In this document: positions 10,482 to 21,940 of the stretch, piece by piece
How positions within the stretch are numbered: the stretch's first letter is position 1
Layout of the letters: each line of letters opens with the position of its first letter
Origin: Eimeria necatrix
Taxonomy: Eukaryota > Apicomplexa > Conoidasida > Eucoccidiorida > Eimeriidae
Assembly (NCBI RefSeq): GCF_000499385.1
Contig: NW_013651811.1
Span: 186,001-250,000 of the forward strand
Reading direction: 5' to 3'
DNA: 64,000 nucleotides
Notes under the pieces: model-generated
Seen by the model: only the letters and a program-made list of their open reading frames with translations
What the model was told of the DNA's origin: nothing
The model's database searches: none
Translations under genes and position numbers: made by a program

Positions 10482-11732
10482 ATGGCTGAGACGGGGCTTT
10501 GCACCCATCGCCCCAGCGCTGCATGTGGCGTGTTGCCTCTTCCACCAAAAGCGCCAAAGAAATGCCTCTGTGGGAACATATGCAACGCGGAGGGAAGCGA
10601 CGAAGATAACACGCCAACAACAGCCCCCCAAACGCCGAGCTCAGGCGAGAGCTCCGACGCTACTGCGCGGCGCACAAGGTGTCTAGGCACGCCACTGCCT
10701 GACAAGAAATCCCTACCGCAAAGCCGCCATGAATGCGACTCAACAACAGTCCGTGAAGAGCAGCTCTACTCCACCCATGCTCTGAAAAAGAGTGGCGGTA
10801 GATCTTTGGACCATTCTGAGTGCCCAGAAAGCCAGACCATACAAATAACGCTAACTCCTGCTGGGCCTGAAGAGAACAGCGGCAACGGTACCCCCAAATC
10901 TAGCTGCACTGCAGCAGCGTCCCCCAAGTTCGTTGGTGCCAGTTACAGTCAAATAGGCAGTCAAAAGCCCGCGCAAATTGGTGCTGCTGGCTCTTGCGAA
11001 AATCCGGTAAAGGCCAAAGAAGCGCACGGCGGGGAAGGCGTGTGTGTACTAATGGATAAAGGCGACCACCTCCAGCAGCTACTGGAACAGTACAACTTGC
11101 GGAGATCTGCCTTTGAGCATAACTGCAGCCAGAGATACGACAGGGTGTCTGAAACCACGCGCCAAAGACGAAAATGCAACTCCATGTGGAACATTCGTAA
11201 CGGAGGCGGACAAAACCTGCAGGTGCCCGCTTCACATTCGCGCAAGAAATGCCAAGACGGAGATACAGCCGAATTGACTTCCTCGTCAGGCGAGGAGGCA
11301 ATATTTCGAGGATCAGAGGAAAACGCAGCAACCAGAGAAGAAGGGCTTTCAACTAACGACGGGGGACCGCCCCGGCGGTCAAAGGGTGGTGGTCACCGAA
11401 CCTTCCCATACAGGCAGTTTCACGTACATCATTTCTTGCCGGAACCGCAAAATAAAGTGGGTTTGTTAACTCACCCCACTCCAGCGCAGTTTAATAAATA
11501 CCCCAAAGCAAGAGGCGTGTGGTACGATCCTCATCGTAACCTTGTGCGCACTTGCTGGAAGGAAAACGGGAAGGCAAGAACAATGGGTTTTCCTGTGAAT
11601 AAGTTCGGTCTGGAGGAGGCGCGCACTTTAGCCGTTGAATACCACTATTACAAATGCCCAACAGACCCTCTCCCAGATGATCTCCTGTCTCTTGTGCCCA
11701 GGAAACCTCCTCACGCCTATGGGTGGTGTTAG
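10482..11732 (+). CDS. ApiAP2 family DNA-binding protein
   Basis: The frame is open from before 10305, but the first ATG in frame is at 10482 (MAETGLCTHRPS), giving 416 aa and a single exon to the TAG at 11730-11732. An acceptor-like TTGTACAG just upstream (about 10470) leaves open an earlier exon. Residues about 343-391 are an AP2/integrase-like domain: RGVWYDPHRNLVRTCW (strands 1 and 2), NGKARTMGFPVNKFG (strand 3), then the helix LEEARTLAVEYHYYK. The spacing matches the roughly 50-residue ApiAP2 domain, the main sequence-specific transcription factor family of apicomplexans. The rest is low-complexity Ser/Thr/Gln/Lys-rich with several Cys residues. The single AP2 domain ends only 25 residues before the C-terminus. 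The target motif and stage cannot be read from the sequence. Confidence 0.85.
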   Translation: MAETGLCTHRPSAACGVLPLPPKAPKKCLCGNICNAEGSDEDNTPTTAPQTPSSGESSDATARRTRCLGTPLPDKKSLPQSRHECDSTTVREEQLYSTHALKKSGGRSLDHSECPESQTIQITLTPAGPEENSGNGTPKSSCTAAASPKFVGASYSQIGSQKPAQIGAAGSCENPVKAKEAHGGEGVCVLMDKGDHLQQLLEQYNLRRSAFEHNCSQRYDRVSETTRQRRKCNSMWNIRNGGGQNLQVPASHSRKKCQDGDTAELTSSSGEEAIFRGSEENAATREEGLSTNDGGPPRRSKGGGHRTFPYRQFHVHHFLPEPQNKVGLLTHPTPAQFNKYPKARGVWYDPHRNLVRTCWKENGKARTMGFPVNKFGLEEARTLAVEYHYYKCPTDPLPDDLLSLVPRKPPHAYGWC

Positions 11733-12377
11733 CTGCTTTAGTCTCGCCCTGAAGCGGCAAGCTCAGCTATAACAAATATTTATTCCCGGTCTGCAGCTCT
11801 GATTATCTGGCAGACATCAACTAATGCTGTATTATACTGCGGACGCTTTTCGTGTCCCTAAGGAAAGTTTGAATATTTCTGCGGAATCCCCAGCAAAACG
11901 CATTGAAACGTTTCTGGGCCTTTTCAAAGGCGAAGCAAAACGGCAAGAAGGCGCTCCACCGTTTTGCCTGGGCATCGGCCTTTGCGTAAGACATATTTCA
12001 CTATGTGACGGAAAGAACCCAAACTGGTCCGTCTCTTGCTCAGTGTAGGGCCAAAATTATAGTCGGCATGTCTGGACATGAAAAATGTGTAGCGTTTTGC
12101 AGTGAACTCTTAATGAAAATGCAAGTGCATAGTTGAGAGGAAACCATGGGCTGCGAATCACGGAGAAACTAACCAGTGCTATCACCAGGAGTAAATGCGA
12201 TAAAATTCACAAGGTGCTGCACCGTACGAGATAGAAAGGCATCTTTTGCTGCGTCGTTAGTTGCTTTCCCGGGCCCGTTTTCAGCATGTAGGGATGCACT
12301 TAGTAATAAGCTAGTTCTTTTCCGATTGCAACCCCCTAATTTGCATTAGTGGCAGACCCAAGAGGGGCCCCCTTTTA
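11733..12377. other. Intergenic spacer between convergent ApiAP2 and ferlin genes
   Basis: This holds the two 3' UTRs. A 74-codon frame at 11824-12048 begins with ATG but shows no splice context, domain or composition that would support a gene. No other feature was seen. Confidence 0.5.
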
Positions 12378-15300
12378 TCACTTAAGAAGGAACATAATGA
12401 AAATTACAATCGCGACGACGCCTGCTACGGCCATCCAAACACCGGTCCATTTCAGTCCGGACATAATTGCTGAGCTCGCCGCGCCAACAGTTTCGTTAAT
12501 AGCTTCCCAGTCTACGTAAGTCCTGTTTTGTGTCACTGCAGGGAGAAATGGGTCTCTATTTGGCTCCTCTCTACCTTGGCCCACTGGCGAATAGTCAGCC
12601 TCTTTCAGGGGCAAAATGCTCGCCTCCACCTCCACTGATCCCCGTGACTTCCCCTTGAAAGCAGGATGTGTACAGCGAAGCCAGAACCTGCAACGTTCAC
12701 ACAAAAAAGGAAAGATATAGGGACATAAGTGCCACAAATATGTCTATCCAGTGCAATGAGACATGGCGGTCTATCCACAAGAAGAGCATGCCGAAGAACT
12801 GGAAGTTATCTCGGTGCCATTCTATTGCTGGTGTTGATATTTGCGCCTCCACAGACGCTAACACCATACCGCGGCAGACGATAGATCTGTCCACGTTTTC
12901 GAGCTCTGAAGAAGTCCGCAGTGAGGTCGAAGTTGCATTCGCCTATGGGCTCTCCAGAACTGAGCACTGCATAGTTCCATATTTGCACTTTCAGCACGGG
13001 AATAGGTGCGGGGATCTTTACGTCGAAAACACATCGCCAGTTGAACACACCCGACCCGTCTTTGCTGTTGTAGTGCGTGTCCGTGTCGTGTACAATCTCC
13101 GAGTTCTCCTCCAGCGTGAATATAGAACGAACGAACATCGAAACGGAGGAGTTGTCGTCCAAAGGGACGGCCTTTACACGCCATATAACTAACTGAGAAA
13201 AGCCACATACAGCAAATTAGGCACAACACCATGCAAAAACGTACTAACGGCGCCAGCTAGAGCATGCATCAAGCAGTCTAGATACCCACAGAGTGCGCTT
13301 TGTGCGTCTCACTGCACATTTCAGATGCGTACACATCCACTTAGTGATTTGCGGTTGCGGCGCGGCAACGGTTTGCGTGACGTGACTCCAACTGCACGGG
13401 CTTAGGTATGCTTGGGAGGCACCATGTAAAAGTGCCTATTCGTGTTGAGAATACGTACCCGAAGCTGGAAGTCATCTGCTTCTGCGCTGGCAAGAGTAAA
13501 CTGAGGATGCTCTTGCGCGTAATCCTCCGTCATAATCTCGAAAAAGCCTCTTAAAGTGCCATGCGAGACTGTGCTGCCTTCCACTTTCAAAGTTCTGAGG
13601 TAAAAAACCAAGACGTTTCGTCCCGTGGGCTCACTAATCAACGCGCCTCACACAGCGTACAGCTCGTGCCATATGTCTTTTCTGCCCAGCTGCCGCACCT
13701 TAGTTCAATTGGCGTTATTTCTTGTTCCACCATGGCCGCCACCTTTGGGTTGAAGAAACGGTCCTCCATATCTATGAAAGTCTTGCCAACACATTCATCC
13801 ATCACTCTTCCTTGATTCATGATGGCCACCTGCAGATCAGAGAAACGGTCGAGCGCTAACACGCTTCCAGAGATGCACTCCCTTTTCAATTTTGCTATGC
13901 TCAGCAACTGGTATGTTCTCCATGCCAGGTCTACACACTCGTTTGTGGAAAATGTCTCATGCCTCTTACTTGCACAACAGCATGCTCTGGAAGGGAGCAT
14001 GCCAGGCCATAGCACCTGTTGAACTCTGGTTTGAAGCCCTGCTTTTTAACATGACCCGAGTCCTTCAAATTGTGTGTTAGCCCCCCCGAAAGAGTGGCTG
14101 TACTCGAAGAATTGTAAATCCAAACGTACGTCTGGATATCGGACGCCCCTGAGGGAGGCACGAGACCTCGAGCGGCCAGTACATATGCTCGCACAACGAG
14201 TTCCCGTGTTGCTGAAACTCAGATACAACACATCACTATGAAAGACCGTGGAGGAAAAGCAAACGATTTCCCGCATTTAAACTGTAAGGGGCTCGCAATT
14301 GAGCAAAATTGTTGGACTTTGTGTCCACAGAGGAACTTGAAAGCAACTGCTCCAAACAAAGCCCCACAGAGGAGAAGTAGATCGTGCTTTGGATGAGACC
14401 ATTCAGCGCTCTGAACTATGGAATCGTTTGCGCTTTATGTATATACGAGTGAAAACGCACTTTCGTACTTCTGTACCAAATCCTGGCACAGTTTGTTCAT
14501 CTCCTCCATTTCGCTGCCACATTCTTCTCCCTGGTAGACTCTGCAGATATACTTTAGGTATCCGATTGTCTCAGGAACGCCACAGTCAGTGCACTGCAAC
14601 ACGAACAAAAGCGGAGTAAGTGGGATGGACCACTTAACAAAGCAGACTAAGCAAAGCAGAAGCTGCGTAGCAGTATGAAGTATACACTCGCTTGCATAAG
14701 CCTAGACAAATGGGACACAAATGAATGTGGAGTCAATGCCAAAAATAAACATATGCATACATAATAAGGTGCAGCACTGTTTATTGCAGAAGAGACTCAC
14801 ACGCGCAGTGCTCATCTGAGTATGTCTACGTGCGGGCCTGAATATGCATAGTCAGCTTACTCTGAATATGGGAACCCGTAGGTAGGGGAGGTCATTAACA
14901 CCGAAGTCCGTTTCCATTTCGTATGGAATTTCATCGCGCATATTCTCTTCTACTTCGTCTTCGTCCGCCTGTTGACAACAGCATTGATGGTACTACGCTA
15001 ATAGCACGCATTGACCGAAGGAACGAGATATGACACTATGGCAAAACAACCGGGCGTCGCCTACCAGCGCTAAACAGGCGTTTAAGCGCAACCTACCATG
15101 GTCAGCACAAAGTCCAGAGCTTCAGGCTCAAACCCATAAAGCTCATTCGCGTTGTCGGCTCCATCAGCATCACTGCCAATTTGGCCGCCGTTGCTTTTCT
15201 TCATCTTTAGGCCTCCAAGAAAGCCTTTTCCTCTCGCACGTGGCTTGGTCTCACTTTTCTCAAGAGAAGCTGTGAAGGCCCGAGTGGCAACTGGAGCTGC

Positions 15301-18300
15301 AGCCGCTCCAAACGCGACGTAGTCATCTGTAGCTTCCAGACGAGAGTTTGCCGCATCGGGATCGTTGTATGGCACCACCATTTTCTTGTCGAGCTGAAGC
15401 ATTTACAGAGAACCTTACACGCCGCATTCGAGAACCAACAAGCAATGAAAGAGGGATAACAGAACCGAAAAAATTCATCAGAACCAAAAAGCGCAAATGC
15501 ACCTTTGCTGCCATCGCCAGCCGAGCTTGCACCGACGCGGTTTCTTCACCAGTTGCCTTCGCCTCGCCTGCGTGACCCGCGACACCGTCACTAATACGCT
15601 GCAAAAAATGCAAGGTACGGAGAAATCTGGCAGCTGGACGTTTCAGGGAAACGGTAAAGTCTGCCTAACATATTAGTTGGGTACCTAGCGAATTCCTCAG
15701 TATCTTCTCTTAGGTTTCCCACTATGTGTCCTATCTGCTAGTCGCTCACCCTGGCGTTCTCAGCATCCTCTATCATGACTTCCTCCATGACTTGGAGTTT
15801 GAACATTTCCCTGGTCTGCAACGCAAAAGGCCCCAAGCAGGACAAGCCTTCATCACAGAGAAGAACCTCCGCAACTGCGATTTCGATAGCGCATGCTCAC
15901 GATCTGATAGCCAACAATGGAGCTTCTGCAGCACCACCAATGTGCGGGCCTGCGACAAACACTACATCCGTCTGATCATCTCTGACTCACCTCTTCACGT
16001 TCCCGCTGTTCCAACCAAGGCAACAGGGGATTGAGAGTGATGTAGGCCATGCCAACATCCTTCATCGTGCGCCCAGATATCCCTTCAACTTCATCAAGAA
16101 CTTTGACCTCCATGAAGCAGTGATGCTGCATTCTCTTTGGCAAAGACACACCGACATTGAAGTGTTGCAAAAAGTTCCAGTTGCCGCCTTCTCCCACATG
16201 TGGCTCGCTCGTGCGTTCGGACCAAAGAGGCTTTGTTGTATCTTCCACGTCACGGCCAAAGCAGACCTTTGCGCAGCAAACAAATGAATGTCAAAAGATA
16301 CGGCAGCCGATAAAGTTGTCGCGGGCGGATAGTAATGGCACCTTACTTTTAGTCATATTTAAGCTAACTGAATGGCAGATTCTCCAGCCCCGTTGACCCA
16401 ATTCGCAGCCTGGACCTTGGTCGCATACCTCGACATATGGCCTTTGGACAGGGGAGAATAGCCTAACGCCAACCAGGAAGATTGACACAGTTGCTTCCTT
16501 CGTAGAAGGTCGGATATCATCAAAGAACGGGTAAGTGTCGTTCTCGACAAGCTCTGCTGGTACGAGCTCAAAAGCAACTAGTACCTTTGCCTTACACCTG
16601 GGATATTGCTTTGACTGCAGCATCAGCCAAACTGGAGCTTTCTTCCACTCCTTCGGGACCTTCTGAATCGGGTACCTGCCACACAACAACGCGAGGCCCA
16701 CGAACACCCAGACTCATGGCGTCCAGGTTGAACATAACCCGGGCAGCAAGGCTGAAGATCGAGACACACGTAGGTATTCGAACGAGCCAACTCACGTTGT
16801 TGAACCGAGGACGATATCTGACGACATGATGGAATCTGACTCCGAACACACTTCCAGCTGCAGAGAAATCACAAACACCAAAGACCCCAGTTTGGAATGC
16901 TACATACCAACGTAAGAAAACGTCTGTTTATTTCGAAAGAAGCATGCGCTCCTACGAATATAAGTTGAACGTCCCAGCTGCAATTCCTGGCCGGTCTCGC
17001 GGCTTGCATGTCGCAACATGCGCAAAAGGAGTTAGGCTGGTTAGATATACGCATCTGCTGCTCAAGTTGCCATACCCATGAACGGCTTGCTTTTCGATTT
17101 TTGGATATCAGTGGAGACTGATATCCAAGAAAGAGAGCAAGCCGTTCACGGGTATATAAACTTGAGTACATGTAATTTTAGGTAAATCATTCCCCTAGCC
17201 AATATGCGTCACATTCGGTGTGTCCTCGAAAAGTAAGAGCAAAGACTACATAGCATGAACTTCTTTTAACATATTATTAAGCTTAAAAAGTACTTGCTGG
17301 GCGGTTCTGATTCTGACAATGCAGCCTTGCTGGTGGATAATTTTGGAGTAAGGCCACATAATGCGGCGCGATTCATCAGTGACAGCCGTTCCACAGGATA
17401 CAATAAAGGTCTCACCACTATGTCTGGAGCCAACTGCATCATCTCAGGCAAAATGACTTCCATCTCCATGGCCTCATAGTACGACGGGTTCAGCGTTTGT
17501 CGAAATGTAAGGGTCTTCAGCTGCTGACTGCCAAGCACTATCTGCATACCCACGGAAGCACACTTCCTTGGCGATTCTCCTGCTACAGGTAAAGCTGAAA
17601 ATGATTTTATTCAAATTTGCAGAACAACAGACTATCAGCGCGTTGTCTCCAGGCCGCCGCATTTGTCTCACCTTTATGTACGGATTGGGGAACTGGTCGT
17701 ATCCCACAGCGGGAAGATGCAGTCCTTCGTAGATGAGGGCTCGGAAGTAGTATCTGAGCCGTGCAGTGGGACAATGGGAATGACTCAATGCCTACAAGGT
17801 AAACTGCCAAGTGTCCAGGCCACCTTGCCAGTATGGTAGCCTCTAGCTGCAACCGGTGTAGACCGTAAGAGGTGCATGCCCGGTGAATGCCCAATGCCTT
17901 CTATTGCCCTTTATACGGATCTTACCGCTGCAAGTTGTATTGCAGTCTTGCTGGCCGTTCTCCCATGGTTCTGGCTGGCCTGCATGTGATGGAAACAAGT
18001 ACTGAAAATGGGTCGGTGCCTGAGCCGTCTGCAGCGCGCAGAGAATACCACATGGGTTTGCCGTCTTGGAGAGCTTTGGTGTTAAAAGGAATCATGGCCC
18101 AGGCAAGGCGACTCGTCCTGACCGCCGGTTCTGCATTTTGGTCCGTCTCTGCAACCCCCGCAAGGCCTCCAAACCAGTTCATCACATTTGCCGCCACGTT
18201 AGCAGCAGCACTGGCGGACGATATGCTGCTGATGTACAAAAAAAATGCCCAAGTCTGGGCGTCGTCAGCTGCATACAATATGTATACACATACAAATGCA

Positions 18301-20533
18301 GAATATATATGCACGCATGAAACGTTGTCCAGAGTGTACTGAAGCGCGTGCATGACTTCCTAAAAAGCTGCATGGCATCAGAGTGCCCTCTGAGGTGGTC
18401 ACTTGCACTGCGATTTTAACCGCACCTGGCAAGTAAACCTTAAGCTCTTCCATACGGCCTTGTTCTGCTTCAAGGGTGTAGGATCCAGCCTCCTCTATCA
18501 TCACAGGTGGCGATTTGAGCACATGAGGGCCGAACGATACCTCCACCTGTAGTTCGTTGCTTAAAAGCGCATTGCACGAAACCTCGTAGACGTCCACCCA
18601 AAGCACATACTCAACTTGGGGGGGCTCGTGCACAGCGCGGATCGGCCGCACCCCCATAGGTAGCGGCGCCTGAACTTTAACGCAGGAGGCGTTTAACAGA
18701 ATGCGGCCTGCGTATGCGTTCGCTTGGCGCAACTCCGCGTTAGTCAGCATGTCATGCACAGCTCCCAGCAGGCCTGATTACAGACGTGGACACACCAGGG
18801 AATTTGTGGAGTCTCGGAGGCGCTACATACCAAACTTGGAAACGTTTTCTCACAGCTTACTTTGATTCGCTATACCACCGTGCCTAGACTTCCTATGCCT
18901 AAGACTGAGCTGGATTTTTGTGTGAAAAAAGTGAAGTAGTCTACAAGTGCATTGATGCTGCGAACAGAAATCTGAGAGGTAATCGAAAGCCATGGGAAAG
19001 TAAGGGAAGTGAATGTGAAGGCGGGCCAGTTGTGTGGCATTTCATTCCATTACCTTCCGTCGGCGGTCTCCAGTAAAAATTAAACCATCTAGTCGGCGTT
19101 TCGTTCTTAATCAATTCGAAAAAGTCTAATACCATGGTTGCCATCAACACAGCACTACTACCGCCGTTCCACAGCTCAACCAGCACGGTGTCATCGTGGC
19201 AAGGCACTGAGGCAGGGAGGCTGATGGAAGCTTGCCACTCCGGACTATGTTCCGGCAAAGATCGCGTTTGCAGTTCTGCTCCCCCGTGTCTCACCTACAT
19301 GCATATAAAAAACAAATGATTAAAGGCCTTAGTGTTTCGGGATCAACATTTGCCGCCTGTGATTAGGAGCCGAGAGTCCTAAAACCCTCAAAAGATGAAT
19401 TGAAAAATGGTAAACCCCACACTCAACAAAAACAGGACCACTAGAACTGCAGAGAAAATGACTCGCCAATCATCGCAATCAACCCCAAAGACTGTCAACG
19501 ATCACTGAGGGATTCATCTGCTGCCCTACCTTAATGAACGGCTCGCATGTGGTTGTGATCTGCCCAACAACTTCACTGATGTCTTGGCCTTTGAATATAT
19601 TAACTGTGAGGTTGTAGTATGTCGATTTTACGTCGACCTCTTTCGTCACGCGGTCCCCGTCTTCGTTCACGTATGCCACAGTCTCGTCTATTACAGGCAA
19701 GGGGTCACCAGGCCCGAACACCCCTACAGTCAGCAACATCATGCCCTGACAGTAACACCGCCAACAGCAAAACGCGTAAGATGATATGCATTCTTTCAAG
19801 TACAAATGCCATGTTGGAATCACGATAAAGACTCCACGACCAAATAACTCGTCACTCAGTAAATGGTCAAAACCAAAAGCGTATAGAGTACGGTACGCGA
19901 GCATTCTAGAACAAAAAAGCATTTTTGTTTTTCATCAAGTGCTTCATTCCAAACGAGGTGCGCATAACAACAGCCGCAGTTTCCCAGAGAGCACAAACTT
20001 TGAACACACTGACGTTCACACTGCGAACACAATGCCTCTCAGCTGTAAACCATGGGAAGCTCATGAGAAATCGCCAAGAAGTCGTAAAATCTGGGGAAGT
20101 AAACTGTACTAGAAAATGGGGCGCTTACGGGGTCTGAGACGAGTTGCTCGAAGTTGTTGAGTTTGATCCATTGTCGGTACATCCAATGTTGGCTTTTTGA
20201 GTAAACACATGCAAAGCTAAAGACGTACTTACCGATCAAAGCGCTCTGCAGACCCACCCCCCCCAACAGTGTGTAGCGATGCATGACCGCCAGCTCCACA
20301 TAGCTCCGCTGGAACTCTTCAGGAGTGAGTGTGGCTTGAAAATTAAACGACGCATTGAACGTGGCCGATACGACTTGATTTTTCTGCACAGTGCTCTTTG
20401 TGGTGCCACCCACTGTCACGTCGACATAGGGGTTAGGCACTATTTCCTTCTCCCCAGCAGATTCCTTGAAAGAGAGGCCCCGGACTTCGATCACTTCCAC
20501 CTTTATGGTGTACTGGACCGCACGGACTGCCAT
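12378..20533 (-). CDS. Ferlin (multi-C2, C-terminal transmembrane anchor)
   Basis: Twenty exons on the minus strand keep phase throughout, giving 1395 aa. Exons: 20533-20129, 19745-19530, 19294-19054, 18773-18426, 18268-17926, 17753-17672, 17541-17416, 16857-16796, 16675-16429, 16266-15991, 15815-15750, 15598-15503, 15393-15097, 14968-14861, 14593-14461, 14211-13970, 13829-13699, 13594-13459, 13192-12870, 12687-12378. Ferlin signatures include the N-terminal C2 (IGKYVFSFACVYSK, HWMYRQWIKLNNFEQ), FERI/FERB-like stretches (IRPSTKEATVSIFLVGVRL), the last C2 (FQLRLVIWRVKAVPLDD), FWLRCTHPAFKG, and the post-C2 motif PVGQGREEPNRDPFLP. A single TM helix (WMAVAGVVAIVIFIMFLLK) ends the protein. Ferlins are tail-anchored and drive Ca2+-dependent vesicle fusion. 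In Toxoplasma, members act in microneme and rhoptry secretion; which paralogue this is cannot be told here. Several C2 loops lack the usual Asp residues. Confidence 0.92.
17061..17167. repeat. Imperfect foldback (inverted repeat) in a ferlin intron
   Basis: The intron between ferlin exons ending at 17416 and starting at 16857 holds a long hairpin. Arms of about 50 nt (about 17061-17112 and 17117-17167) pair with few mismatches: AACGGCTTGCT at 17081-17091 pairs with AGCAAGCCGTT further right, and the inner TTGGATATCAGT pairs with ACTGATATCCAA. It could be a small foldback element or a structured intronic RNA. Confidence 0.7.
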
Positions 20534-21940
20534 TTTCAAGCACTGAGCAAGATGAGCTGAGAGAAAGCGCGGTAAGGAGAGACGGCCCAAGCTGCTGGGC
20601 GGGGCAGGGGCTGCACAAGGAGTCCACCGCAGCCGTCATGCCTGCAGAATTCACAGCTGTTGTACTAGGAAGGCGGAAGATGACCCATGGAGAAGAGACG
20701 CCGACATAAGTTTCTGGAAAGATAAGAGGTAAACCTGCTCAGCAGGTTACTGGCTGTGTCACGCGGGTCTGAAGTGACGGTGCGTCTGGGGAAATACGCC
20801 GATGCCCCCATAGACGCATGTGCTCGTATAGTAGGTACATACAAAAGCAGGAACGCAAATATATGTAAAGTACTTACGGCTGGGCCGCGAGTAGACCACT
20901 CAAACTCCCCGTGCTAAATATCCTCCAGTGAATGGCAGATATCCAAGGACCAACCGTCCCATAAGCCCATGATATTTGGCATTTTTATGCGCAAAGAAGA
21001 TATGTAAACCCAAACATCCATACACCTGAGAAGAAGTGGCTTCAAGAGACGTTTCAGTCTCGTATTGGTTTCACAGCGCGTTAAGTAGCAATTGGCGTCC
21101 AAGAACTGAAAGCAGGCTGGCTTCTGCCTACTAAAAAGTCATTGATTGTCTTCAGCTGCATGTATCATGGACACGGCCCTTGAAAATTGGGCCTCAGTAA
21201 TTTGGGCCACTACGGCTGACTGCATGGGCTCATTCGACGCCGTCACATGCATGAGTGTTAGAAAGACTGTTTTGTGTACTTATTCAGCTGCTTTTCTTTT
21301 GAGGAGTTCGCTAACTACTGAAGCAAATAGACGGATAGGAGAAGGTATCTTTTTCTTCGTCTCATCGCAGCATGAGGCCCGGGGCCCAGTAGGCCCCAGA
21401 AAGGCACCGCTCTGAGGGCACCTGCAAGCACCGAGCAGGGTCTGAGCAGCAGCTCACGTTACAAAATTCATTCTTTATTTCCTTTTCATCGATGCTGAGC
21501 GTGTCATCAATTGCCGTGATAGTTTGTTTTTTCCCTTCATTTTGCGTTTTGTCTCGTTTTGGCGCTGCTGCCATTCGCCTTCTTTTGCATGCGACGGGAG
21601 CCGCACTGCCTCCCCTCTTTTTGATTACTGCGGCTCTTGCTTTTGCTTATTGGTCTCAAAGGCTGTCATTACACTTGTTTAGCATGCCTTGCAGCCTTGG
21701 GTCTTCCCCAGGCACACCCACGGGGGCTTCGGCGGATATGGCAGATAGCCTTATTGGTAGCCCACAGGGGGACGACGACGCTGTCTGGCTGGGTTTCATG
21801 CATTTACGAGGGGTCTCTCGAACAGTGTAAGTTGCCGCAGCTGTCTCTTCATATCTGCAGGCTTTGCAAGCGGCGGGCCCGGGGTTGTCTGCGCACTGGG
21901 ACAACGCCGTCAGAGTTTCTGCAAGGCTGACGCGAACACA
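20534..21940. other. Divergent promoter region between ferlin and CUE-like gene
   Basis: Both flanking genes read outward from here. A 112-codon ATG frame at 21492-21830 (+) is hydrophobic but has no support; it probably lies in the 5' UTR of the CUE-like gene. No repeat was seen. Confidence 0.4.

Noticed and set aside
15726..16034. 102-codon plus-strand ORF
   Set aside because: It lies antisense to ferlin exons and introns that hold phase on the minus strand.
21492..21830. 112-codon ATG ORF with hydrophobic stretch
   Set aside because: No conservation signal or splice link is visible; it is most likely 5' UTR of the CUE-like gene.
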